A stretch of 7,204 nt of DNA from Bacteroidaceae bacterium. GTDB lineage: Bacteria; Bacteroidota; Bacteroidia; Bacteroidales; Bacteroidaceae. The DNA is taken from assembly GCA_021443285.1 (NCBI GenBank), contig JABUUG010000059.1, forward strand, positions 1 through 7,204, written 5' to 3'. The notes below the pieces were generated by a model. It was not told the origin of the DNA. It made no database searches and was given only the letters and a program-made list of their open reading frames with translations. Positions within the stretch are counted from its first letter, which is position 1, and every line of letters starts with the position of its first letter. The position numbers were made by a program, and so were the translations under genes. Shown here in pieces: positions 1 to 6,564 of the stretch.

Positions 1-452
1 TCGTCGGTAACATCCTTTCCGACGAACTTCTTTCCGTCAACGGTAACAATCTTATCGCCGGCAAGCAGACCAGCCCGCTCCGATGGTCCTCCAGCTATGA
101 CATTCTGTATACGGATGGTGTCTTCACGGATTACGAACTCAACGCCGATTCCGGAGAACGAACCTTTCAGGTCATCCTGCGCCTTTGCAGCCTCTGATGC
201 CGGTATATATACAGAGTGTGGGTCAAGTTCTCCGAGTATCTGTGGTATAGCCTTATCAACGAGCGAGTCAATGTCAACCATATCAACATACTGGTCGTCA
301 ATGACATGCAGCAGGTTTGTGAGTCGGCTGCTGCCCGTATTGATAATCTGTAACCTGTTTCCAGCAAAATGGTTTGCACAAAATGTTCCGACTAAAATAC
401 CAATGACTACGCAGATAGCCATGATAATCGGCATATAGTATTCTTTCTTCAT
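1..452 (-). CDS. S41 family C-terminal processing protease (CtpA/Prc-like), N-terminal part only
   Basis: This is the start of a serine protease of the carboxyl-terminal processing family, which cleaves exported proteins in the cell envelope. The gene runs off the left edge, so only about 150 residues are visible and the catalytic Ser/Lys domain is outside the window. The ATG at 452 opens MKKEYYMPII, followed by one hydrophobic segment at about residues 8-26 that is probably an uncleaved signal anchor. Next come the family-typical segment LDPHSVYIP (76-84) and the opening of a PDZ domain, GSFSGIGVEF (97-106). The PDZ continues through AGGPSERAGLLAGDKIVTVDG at about 120-140, the usual peptide-binding fold of these proteases. 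The start lies 13 bp after the dCMP deaminase stop, so the two genes are probably co-transcribed. The family call is firm; the substrate cannot be inferred. Confidence 0.93.
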   Translation of the reverse strand, partial: MKKEYYMPIIMAICVVIGILVGTFCANHFAGNRLQIINTGSSRLTNLLHVIDDQYVDMVDIDSLVDKAIPQILGELDPHSVYIPASEAAKAQDDLKGSFSGIGVEFVIREDTIRIQNVIAGGPSERAGLLAGDKIVTVDGKKFVGKDVTD

Positions 453-465
453 TATATATAAATGA

Positions 466-882
466 CTAAATCTCTATAAGTTCCACTTGTATGTTTGCGC
501 GTTTCAGCAGTTGTATTCCGTCGTCAAGGCGGTATTTCTCTCCATAAACAACCCGCTTTATTCCCGACTGGATAATCAGTTTGGCACATTCTATACATGG
601 CGAGGCGGTGATGTATATCGTTGCACCGTCAGAGTTGTTATTGCTTCGTGCTAGTTTCGTTATGGCGTTTGCTTCGGCATGCAGCACATACGGCTTTGTT
701 ACTCCGTCTTCCTCACATACATTCTCGAAACCGCTCGGTGTGCCGTTATAGCCGTCGGAGATTATACGCTCATGCTTCACAACGAGTGCCCCAACCTGCC
801 TGCGCTTGCAGTAGCTGTTCTCCGCCCATATACGCGCCATGCGCAGATAGCGCATATCAAGATTTGCTTGTTTTGATTCCAT
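466..882 (-). CDS. dCMP deaminase (ComEB-type deoxycytidylate deaminase)
   Basis: This predicted cytosolic zinc enzyme of 138 residues converts dCMP to dUMP, feeding thymidylate synthesis. The zinc-site signatures of the cytidine/deoxycytidylate deaminase fold are intact: H68-A69-E70 (one ligand plus the catalytic Glu) and P95-C96-x-x-C99 (two Cys ligands). The substrate-side motif GYNGTPSG is at residues 44-51. Length and motif spacing match compact bacterial dCMP deaminases. The ATG at 882 lies inside the end of the upstream peptidase gene, giving a 26-bp overlap. A later ATG at 855 would remove the overlap, but it would also remove the KQANLD segment, which as I recall resembles the N-terminus of Bacteroides homologues, so 882 is preferred. 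The S41 protease gene follows after 13 bp. The overlap suggests translational coupling to the peptidase, although the two have no obvious biochemical link. Confidence 0.95.
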   Translation of the reverse strand: MESKQANLDMRYLRMARIWAENSYCKRRQVGALVVKHERIISDGYNGTPSGFENVCEEDGVTKPYVLHAEANAITKLARSNNNSDGATIYITASPCIECAKLIIQSGIKRVVYGEKYRLDDGIQLLKRANIQVELIEI

Positions 883-2911
883 TTCTCTTTAGTAAAGCGT
901 CTATCGTTGGTTCCTGTCCGCGGAATGCAACATACAGTTCCATGGGGTCTTTGGTTCCACCCTTTGAGAGTATGTTGTCGCGGAACGACTGTGCCACCTC
1001 CTGATTGAATATGCCTTTCTTCTTGAATACGCTAAATGCGTCTGCCTCAAGCACTTCCGCCCACTTGTAACTGTAGTATCCTGCGGAATAGCCACCAGCC
1101 ATAATATGAGAGAACTGTGTCGTCATGCAGGTGTCGGGCAGTTGTTTCATCAGTTCAGCCTTCTTCCATGCCTTTCGTTCAAACTCCATTATATCTTTGT
1201 CAAATGGCTTGCGGATGGTGTGGTATGCCATGTCAAGCAGTCCGAATGACACCTGTCGCATACAACCGTAGGCAGTCTGGAAACGACTTGCTTTCTTCAA
1301 CCGTCTCAGCAGGCTTGTCGGAATCTTCTTCCCCGTCTTGTAGTGGAAGGCGAATGTGTCAAGGAATTTCTTCTGACCGCAGTAGTTCTCCATAAACTGC
1401 GATGGCAGTTCCACGAAGTCCCAATAGACGCTTGTTCCCGACATAGAACCGAAGCGGGTGTTGGCAAATATTCCATGTAGCGAATGTCCGAACTCATGAA
1501 GGAATGTCTCCACCTCGCCGAGCGTCAGCAGTGCCGGCTTATCCTCTGTGGGCTTGGTGAAATTCATGACAACAGAGACATGCGGACGATGGTTAACCCC
1601 CTTATGGCTAATCCATTGGCTGTTGAACTCCGTCATCCATGCCCCACCCTGCTTGCCTTCGCGTGGGAAGAAATCGGCGTAGAACACGGCAAGGAAACTG
1701 CCGTCCTTGTCCTTTACCTCATAAGCCTTCACATCGGGATGGTAAACCTGTATATCCTTGTTCTCCTCAAAGGATATGCCGTAGAGGGTGTTTGCCAGTT
1801 GGAACACACCCTTTATGACATTGTCCAACTGCAAGTACGGGCGGAACATATCCGACTCAATGCTGTACTTCTCTATTTGCAACTTGTGTGTATAATAACT
1901 GAAGTCCCACGGCATAAGCTGGAATTTCCTGTCTTTGCGGTATTTGCGGGCATATTCCTTCAGTTCCCTAACATCGTTCTGCGCAGGTTTCTTGTACGCC
2001 TTCAGCAGTTTGTCGAGAAAGCCGTTAACATTCTTGGTGGTGGCAGCCATGCGGTGTTCCATCACATAGTCAGCATACGACTTGTAACCCAACAGGTTAG
2101 CCAGTTCCAAACGGATATTTACGAGCCTCTTGCAAATGTCGAGGTTGTTGTATTTGTTGTTCTTTATGCAGAGCGTGTTATACGCCATATACATCTTCTG
2201 GCGCAGTTCCCTGTTGTCGGCATGCGACATAAACGGGCCGTAAGAAGGGCCGTCAAGCGTGAACACCCATCCGTCCTTCTTCTTTTCCTTCGCAGTCTGC
2301 CTTGCCATTTCCAGGTCATGCTCCTTCAGTCCGGCAAGGTCTTTCTCATCAGTGATATGCAGTGTGAACGCCTTTTTCTCTTTAAGCAGATTCTCGGAGA
2401 ACTTCAGCGACAGCATGCCCGCCTCTTCCGTCAACTGCCGCAGCCTGTCCTTGCCCTCATCGTCGAGAAGTGCGCCACTGCGGACAAAGCCCTGATAAGT
2501 GTTCTTCAGCAAGTGTTGCTCCTCGTCAGTCAGTTTGCCGGGATGCTCATAAATATATTTCACGCGCTCAAAGAGCTTGGGATTAAGGCTTATATCGTTC
2601 TCGTGCTGCGTAAGTAGTGGCTGGAGTTTCTCGGCTAGTTCCTGCATCTCGTCGGTGGTGTCAGAACTCATAAGGTTGCCAAACACAGTCTCCACGTTGT
2701 CCAGCAGGTCGTAGTATTCGTCTTCTTCTTCCTCTACAATGACGAGAGTGTTGCCGAAGGTGGGTGTCTCCGGATTGTTCACGATACGCTCTATACGCTC
2801 CTTCTCCCTGCGCATACCCTCCATAAAAGCCTCCTCAAAATGCTCGAACTTTATCTCATTGAAGGGATATGTCTCGTGAATGGTGTTGAATTTGCTGAAA
2901 AATGGATTCAC
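857..2911 (-). CDS. dcp: M3 family zinc metallopeptidase, peptidyl-dipeptidase Dcp-like
   Basis: This 684-residue thimet-type oligopeptidase has the length typical of peptidyl-dipeptidase Dcp, which removes dipeptides from the C-terminus of short peptides. The zinc site is complete: H472-E473-F474-G475-H476 (HExxH) and a third ligand, E501, 25 residues further on in VELPSQF. The substrate-side block SHIMAGGYSAGYYSYKWAEV (601-620), with its Gly-Tyr-rich loop, is also conserved. No signal peptide is visible; the N-terminus enters the helical domain directly (NPFFSKFNTIHETYPFNEIK), so the enzyme is probably cytosolic and active in peptide turnover. The start codon is GTG at 2911: the reading frame meets TAA about 24 bp upstream, with no ATG between, and the next ATG (residue 30) would cut into the domain. 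The gene overlaps dCMP deaminase by 26 bp downstream and lies 83 bp after the apbE stop region. The symbol rests on similarity; oligopeptidase A is a close alternative. Confidence 0.93.
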   Translation of the reverse strand: MNPFFSKFNTIHETYPFNEIKFEHFEEAFMEGMRREKERIERIVNNPETPTFGNTLVIVEEEEDEYYDLLDNVETVFGNLMSSDTTDEMQELAEKLQPLLTQHENDISLNPKLFERVKYIYEHPGKLTDEEQHLLKNTYQGFVRSGALLDDEGKDRLRQLTEEAGMLSLKFSENLLKEKKAFTLHITDEKDLAGLKEHDLEMARQTAKEKKKDGWVFTLDGPSYGPFMSHADNRELRQKMYMAYNTLCIKNNKYNNLDICKRLVNIRLELANLLGYKSYADYVMEHRMAATTKNVNGFLDKLLKAYKKPAQNDVRELKEYARKYRKDRKFQLMPWDFSYYTHKLQIEKYSIESDMFRPYLQLDNVIKGVFQLANTLYGISFEENKDIQVYHPDVKAYEVKDKDGSFLAVFYADFFPREGKQGGAWMTEFNSQWISHKGVNHRPHVSVVMNFTKPTEDKPALLTLGEVETFLHEFGHSLHGIFANTRFGSMSGTSVYWDFVELPSQFMENYCGQKKFLDTFAFHYKTGKKIPTSLLRRLKKASRFQTAYGCMRQVSFGLLDMAYHTIRKPFDKDIMEFERKAWKKAELMKQLPDTCMTTQFSHIMAGGYSAGYYSYKWAEVLEADAFSVFKKKGIFNQEVAQSFRDNILSKGGTKDPMELYVAFRGQEPTIDALLKRNGIKTSKS

Positions 2912-2935
2912 AGTTTTATTTACTATTATTTACTA
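2909..2935 (-). promoter_or_regulatory. GTG start codon with A/T-rich tandem-repeat leader of the M3 peptidase gene
   Basis: On the coding strand the start codon GTG (2911-2909) is preceded by two perfect tandem copies of TAGTAAATAA (2935-2926 and 2925-2916), with a degenerate third copy further upstream at about 2942-2936. No Shine-Dalgarno-like GGAGG is present. Bacteroidetes often start translation from A-rich, SD-less leaders, so this stretch may act as the initiation region and may offset the weaker GTG start. The repeat is seen directly; the function is inferred. I could not fit a convincing Bacteroidetes promoter (-33 TTTG with -7 TAnnTTTG) in this gap. Confidence 0.5.
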
Positions 2936-2991
2936 ATTACTATCAGAAGGAATTTGGAGATTGGATTATTTGGTCATTTTGTTATTGCGGG

Positions 2992-4002
2992 TTACTCCTT
3001 AACCTTCAACGCCTTCGACTTCCACACCTGGTTTTCGCCTTTCTCATCGCTGTATATGAAATAGGCCATCAGTTCGGGATGTCTATCAAGCAGTGCTTTT
3101 GCCTTCTCAAGCCCCATCACCATGAATGATGTGGCATAGGCATCAGCTATGGCGCAGGTCGGGCCGAAAACGGTGGCGGAGAGCAGGGAGTGCTGCACAG
3201 GATAACCGCTGGCAGGGTCTATGGTATGCGCGTATTTCTTGCCGTCCTCGACGTAGAACCTGCGGTAGTTGCCGCTCGTTGCCATCGCCTTGTCATTTAC
3301 CTCAAGCACCTCCATTACCTCATTGTTGATGTTAAGTGAGTCGTCGGTAGGCTTCACAACCCCTATCTTCCAGTTGTCGCCTTTAGGATTCACGCCGAGT
3401 GTTACCACCTCGCCGCCTATCTCCACCATGAAGTTCTTCACACCCTTGGCTTTCAGCATATCTGCCACAGCATCAACGCCATAGCCTTTTGCAATGGCAG
3501 AGCAGTCGAGCATTATGTGCGGATTCTGCTTCTTCACCTTTGAACCATTCAGACTGACAGCCCTGTAACCCACATACTGCTTCAGGCTGTCCACCTGCTC
3601 TTCTGTGGGCATCTGCTTTGTCTTAAAGCCGAAACCCCATGCGTTAACAAGCGGTGCTACGGTGATGTCAAAAGCACCGTCGGTATCCTCCGACACCAGC
3701 ATCGCCAGATTGAACACCTTAATGAAATGCTCGTCAAGAGTTACAGGCTCGTTGTTGTTAATCTTCGTGATAACGGATGTCTTGTTAAAGGTGGACAGCG
3801 AATTGTCCACCTCCTGCAGAGTCCGCATTATGCTGCCATGGTAGTCGCTGTCAGCCTGCAATGTTATCTTGTATGTCGTGCCAAAGACTCCCCCTGACAC
3901 AGTAAGGTACTCCGTCTGCACACTGTCCTTCGGCCGCAGACAGAGATAGGCGATAACACACAACGCTACGCTTATACCCAATATCAGTCGTCTTCTCATC
4001 AT
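2992..4002 (-). CDS. apbE: FAD:protein FMN transferase ApbE
   Basis: This 336-residue flavin transferase moves FMN from FAD onto a Thr or Ser of exported or membrane proteins, acting on the outer face of the cytoplasmic membrane. Family blocks appear in order: GAFDITVAPLVNAWGFG (109-125); DCSAIAKGYGVD (166-177) with the conserved Lys172; EIGGEV (194-199); ATSGNYRRFY (241-250); HTIDPASGYPV (259-269); and the magnesium-site region CAIADAYATS, with D287 and T291. The N-terminus (RRRLILGISVALCVIAYLCL) is a hydrophobic segment after arginines. Neither Cys15 nor Cys21 has a normal lipobox, so a membrane anchor is more likely than a lipoprotein. The start ATG overlaps the stop of the DUF6048-like gene as ATGA, which indicates translational coupling; a second in-frame ATG follows directly. 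No Nqr, Rnf or other standard flavinylation substrate is in the window. Confidence 0.96.
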   Translation of the reverse strand: MMRRRLILGISVALCVIAYLCLRPKDSVQTEYLTVSGGVFGTTYKITLQADSDYHGSIMRTLQEVDNSLSTFNKTSVITKINNNEPVTLDEHFIKVFNLAMLVSEDTDGAFDITVAPLVNAWGFGFKTKQMPTEEQVDSLKQYVGYRAVSLNGSKVKKQNPHIMLDCSAIAKGYGVDAVADMLKAKGVKNFMVEIGGEVVTLGVNPKGDNWKIGVVKPTDDSLNINNEVMEVLEVNDKAMATSGNYRRFYVEDGKKYAHTIDPASGYPVQHSLLSATVFGPTCAIADAYATSFMVMGLEKAKALLDRHPELMAYFIYSDEKGENQVWKSKALKVKE

Positions 4003-4895
4003 TCTGTACCCTCTCTACTTCCTCTACCTTGTTTCTTCCTGTTGTTCATGTTAAACACCTCTATGCCCACACTGAATGTTGCTCCAAAACCTGAATCGTC
4101 ATCAGTGCCATAGCCCGGAACATACCATGCCTTATCAATGCCATCATAGCTCGAACTAAGTTTCTTCTTGTATCTGAATGTCCATCCAAGATGAAGCGGA
4201 CCCGTCACCCGTATATCCACGCCACCAAGAAACTCAACCCACCAGTACGTACACTTCGCGTCGGTGATGGCATAGTTCGCATTGCCGCCCCATACCGGGT
4301 CAACAGCCTCAGGAGCAGAGAGGTCATACTTGAAGGATGTACCTGCAAAACGGAAGCCGAGAAAAAACTGGTATATGTCGTGCTTGTTCTTCAGGAGGTT
4401 GAAATCCACACCGACCTTGCCATACAGTGCACCGGTCTTGTAGTTCGTATTCTTCACATCGTCATGATAGTTCGTAAAACCGTAACCCACCTCAATAGCC
4501 GGGAATATCCTGTCCTTCATGCTGAGACGGGCAGATGCCTCAAAATACTTCTTTGAGGAAAAAAGAGATGAGATAGGACCCGCCAAATCCAGATTCACCT
4601 GAACCGCATTTGTCCATGATGCAGAATCCTCCTTCAGTTTCTGTATAATGTTCTTCTTCGGTTCCTTATACACCAGTTTCTCCGATGATTTCTCACCCCT
4701 TCTCGCCGCCTTCAAGGCAGCCTTCTGCTTTGCCTCTTCCGTAGGAACATACTTCTGCGCACAGACAGTTGACGGCAGCAGTACAAACATGACAAGAAGC
4801 AGCACAAACGGAAGACACTTGTCAAACAGCACCCCAGTTAGTCCCCCACGCCTTTGGAGCGGCTGCACCGCATAAAACAATCTATTTCCTGACAT
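3999..4895 (-). CDS. Secreted, probably outer-membrane beta-barrel protein (DUF6048-like)
   Basis: The function is unknown. The protein has a hydrophobic signal segment (CLPFVLLLVMFVLLPS) ending in TVCAQ, a likely signal peptidase I site. A strongly charged Lys/Glu linker of about 40 residues follows. The remainder alternates aromatic and glycine residues in the style of outer-membrane strands, for example FPAIEVGYGF, GALYGKVGVDFNLL, YQFFLGFRFAG, WWVEFLGGVDIRV, GPLHLGWTFRYKKKL and the near-terminal GFGATFSVGIEVF. These strands resemble what I recall of DUF6048, often next to DUF6452 as here. The start is uncertain. ATG 4895 (chosen, 298 residues) overlaps the lipoprotein gene by 14 bp. ATG 4931 (310 residues) overlaps it by 50 bp. 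A GTG near 4832 would give the most compact signal peptide and no overlap. The stop shares ATGA with apbE. The C-terminal tail is basic and glycine-rich (KKQGRGSREGTE), unlike a classic barrel ending in Phe. Confidence 0.8.
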   Translation of the reverse strand: MSGNRLFYAVQPLQRRGGLTGVLFDKCLPFVLLLVMFVLLPSTVCAQKYVPTEEAKQKAALKAARRGEKSSEKLVYKEPKKNIIQKLKEDSASWTNAVQVNLDLAGPISSLFSSKKYFEASARLSMKDRIFPAIEVGYGFTNYHDDVKNTNYKTGALYGKVGVDFNLLKNKHDIYQFFLGFRFAGTSFKYDLSAPEAVDPVWGGNANYAITDAKCTYWWVEFLGGVDIRVTGPLHLGWTFRYKKKLSSSYDGIDKAWYVPGYGTDDDSGFGATFSVGIEVFNMNNRKKQGRGSREGTE

Positions 4896-5376
4896 ATATG
4901 CGCGCATTTTCTGTAACGTCATACGTAACACCCGGATTTATAATTACAACAGAATCAATGAAGTTGTGTGTCGACCCTATTTTCTTCAGTGTATGGAAAT
5001 ACGTTGCACCGCAATCTATAGACTCAAAGTGCATATCGTTCGTCTTCTCCACATAAACCACATCGCTCACCCTCCTCACAGAGTCCTGCACCAACACGAA
5101 TGTAAGCGTGTCCGTCAGAGCCAGATAGCTCAATGGCAGCTGGATAACACTCGCATCCTTCTGCCGGTTTATCAGCACCGTATCAGTGCCGTTCCATCGC
5201 TTCGTCGATACTGTCAGTTCGCCGTTCAATGACACGGCTTCCCCCAAATCATCATTCCCCGTAATATAAAATGCGTATGAGGAATAAACCTTATTGTTTA
5301 TCGGGCAGTCTATAGAACTACAGCCCCACACAAACAACAACAAAGCAACCTCTAACAACAAAAAAAACTTCTTCAT
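4882..5376 (-). CDS. Small lipoprotein of unknown function (DUF6452-like)
   Basis: This 164-residue exported protein begins MKKFFLLLEVALLLFVWGC: a Lys-charged start, a hydrophobic core and a lipobox-like VWGC with Cys19 as the probable lipid-bearing residue. The mature part is short and rich in beta-prone segments. It contains a central IQLPLSYLALTDTLTFVL block and a late FESIDCGATYFHTLKKI block, where Cys122 could pair with Cys24. It ends with IDSVVIINPGVTYDVTENARIYV. This layout matches what I recall of the Bacteroidetes family DUF6452 (a CG motif after a strand, then an ending that describes N-terminal-like strands), whose members often precede a DUF6048 gene. The biochemical role is unknown. 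The purine-rich AAGAAGG about 10 bp before the ATG could help initiation. The end overlaps the start of the next gene, suggesting the two are made together and may meet at the outer membrane. Confidence 0.85.
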   Translation of the reverse strand: MKKFFLLLEVALLLFVWGCSSIDCPINNKVYSSYAFYITGNDDLGEAVSLNGELTVSTKRWNGTDTVLINRQKDASVIQLPLSYLALTDTLTFVLVQDSVRRVSDVVYVEKTNDMHFESIDCGATYFHTLKKIGSTHNFIDSVVIINPGVTYDVTENARIYVRK

Positions 5377-5419
5377 TAATTTCTTTACCTTCTTTACTTT
5401 TTATGCACAGTCCGCCCCA

Positions 5420-5483
5420 AAACAGTTAATGTTTGAACACTTGTGTTCAATGAACACGAAGTGTTCGGCACTACTGTGCCGAA
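5420..5483. repeat. Cluster of four adjoining inverted repeats between the glycosyltransferase and lipoprotein genes
   Basis: Four inverted repeats follow one another with almost no space. They are AAACA/TGTTT (5420-5434, 5-nt loop); TTGAACAC-tt-GTGTTCAA (5433-5450, perfect 8-bp arms); GAACAC-gaa-GTGTTC (5452-5466); and TTCGGCAC-tact-GTGCCGAA (5464-5483, perfect 8-bp arms). The hexamer GAACAC and its complement alternate four times, so a competing central palindrome, GTGTTCA-a-TGAACAC (5443-5457), is also possible. The cluster starts 22 bp after the glycosyltransferase stop and ends about 44 bp before the lipoprotein start. It could end or attenuate transcription, stabilise an mRNA 3' end, or hold dimeric-regulator sites. 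No U-run directly follows the GC-richest hairpin, so a textbook intrinsic terminator is not supported. Confidence 0.7.
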
Positions 5484-5504
5484 ATCACACCTGTTATGCC
5501 TGCA

Positions 5505-6464
5505 TCACACCATCTTTTCTATCTGATACTCATTCCGTCCCTGCGAGTTACGGCTTATCAGGTCGCCGAGGAAGCCTGCAAGGAACAACTGCGTGCCGAT
5601 TATCATCATAGTCAGAGCTATGTAGAAATAAGGGGAACTCGTAACAAGGCGTTGGGGAATACCATTTGCCAGACAATACAACTTGTCTGCGCCAAGGATG
5701 AACGCCGCAACAAACCCTATCATGAACATCAACGTCCCGATAAAGCCAAACACATGCATAGGCTTCCGGCCAAAAGTGCCTAAAAACCAAAGCGTCATCA
5801 AGTCAAGATAACCGTTCACGAACCTGTTCCATCCCATGAACTTCGACTTGCCGAACTTCCGCGCCTGATGGTGCACACCCTTCTCTCCGATCTTGTCAAA
5901 ACCCGACTGCTTTGCAAGCATCGGAATAAAACGGTGCATCTCACCATACACCTCGATGTTCTTCACCACATCCTTACGATACGCCTTCAGGCCACAGTTG
6001 AAGTCATGCAGATTCCGAATCCCACTCACCCTCCGCACAGTCGCATTGAACAGTTTCGTCGGGATAGTCTTCGACAGAGGGTCCCCCTCCTTCCTGTTCA
6101 TCTTGTAGCCGCTTACAAGGTCATAACCATCCTCCCTTATCATCCTGTACAACGCCGGTATCTCGTCCGGAGAATCCTGAAGGTCAGCGTCCATTGTAAT
6201 CACCACATCACCCACAGCCTCCTTAAAACCACAGTACAGAGCAGGCGATTTGCCATAGTTCCGACGGAATTTAATGCCCTTAACCTCAGCGTTCTCCTTC
6301 GACAGACCCTCTATCACATCCCACGAGGAGTCCGTGGAACCGTCATTAACAAAAATCACCTCGTAAGAAAAGCCGTTTTCCTGCATCACCCGCGATATCC
6401 AAGAAAAAAGTTCTCCAATCGACTCCTCTTCATTATACAAAGGTACTACAACCGATATGTCCAT
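5505..6464 (-). CDS. Family 2 glycosyltransferase, polyprenyl-phosphate type (GtrB/DPM1/ArnC-like)
   Basis: This membrane-bound enzyme of 319 residues probably transfers a sugar from a nucleotide donor to polyprenyl phosphate, for later use on envelope glycans. The GT-A domain starts at once (DISVVVPLYNEEESIGELF) and carries FVNDGSTD (38-45), RRNYGKSPAL (67-76) and ITMDADLQDSPDE (89-101), with the DxD-type metal site at D92-A-D94. It continues with DFNCGLKAYRKDV (154-166), EMHRFIP (175-181) and HHQARKFGKSKF (198-209), a block typical of the dolichol-phosphate mannose synthase-like group. Two C-terminal membrane helices follow at about 236-258 and 280-300, then a polar tail. The start at 6464 puts the catalytic domain at the N-terminus as in relatives; an ATG at 6479 would add only MNILA. 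The sugar and acceptor cannot be read from sequence. The DUF4199-like gene lies 100 bp upstream. Confidence 0.93.
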   Translation of the reverse strand: MDISVVVPLYNEEESIGELFSWISRVMQENGFSYEVIFVNDGSTDSSWDVIEGLSKENAEVKGIKFRRNYGKSPALYCGFKEAVGDVVITMDADLQDSPDEIPALYRMIREDGYDLVSGYKMNRKEGDPLSKTIPTKLFNATVRRVSGIRNLHDFNCGLKAYRKDVVKNIEVYGEMHRFIPMLAKQSGFDKIGEKGVHHQARKFGKSKFMGWNRFVNGYLDLMTLWFLGTFGRKPMHVFGFIGTLMFMIGFVAAFILGADKLYCLANGIPQRLVTSSPYFYIALTMMIIGTQLFLAGFLGDLISRNSQGRNEYQIEKMV

Positions 6465-6524
6465 AGCCAGTATATTCAAATAATCCTTAAACTATTCACT
6501 CTTCGTTATTCAGCCACCGCGTCC

Positions 6525-6538
6525 TGCGCATCAGCGCA
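6525..6538. repeat. Short GC-rich hairpin in the gap between the DUF4199-like and glycosyltransferase genes
   Basis: TGCGC-atca-GCGCA forms a 5-bp stem with a 4-nt loop, extendable by two more pairs across a single bulged base on the coding strand. It lies 27 bp after the stop of the DUF4199-like gene. No U-run follows, so this is a weak structure that does not clearly separate the two genes. It could be a partial terminator or chance. Confidence 0.3.
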
Positions 6539-6564
6539 AGGTTTTGCATGCATATTGCACAGCC

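Noticed and set aside
1484..2617. A 377-codon open frame on the plus strand, opposite the M3 peptidase gene
   Set aside because: It is in exact codon register with the conserved peptidase on the other strand. Such stop-free frames arise when the real gene rarely uses TTA, CTA and TCA codons. The translation has no recognisable motif.
4191..4556. A 121-codon plus-strand open frame opposite the DUF6048-like gene
   Set aside because: This is another in-register antisense shadow. It has no start context, motif or neighbour to support it.
5464..5483. A classical intrinsic terminator after the glycosyltransferase gene
   Set aside because: The stem is good, but it is followed on the coding strand by CACTTCG rather than a U-run, so I list it only as part of the palindrome cluster.
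5484..5511. Direct repeat ATCACACC (5484-5491 and 5504-5511) that could hint at an attachment or regulator site
   Set aside because: It has only two 8-bp copies, one running into the glycosyltransferase stop, with no mobile gene nearby. Chance is adequate.
6545..6559. TGCATGCA plus a nearby TGCA as a possible operator
   Set aside because: This short self-complementary tract has no partner copy, no spacing pattern and no promoter near it.
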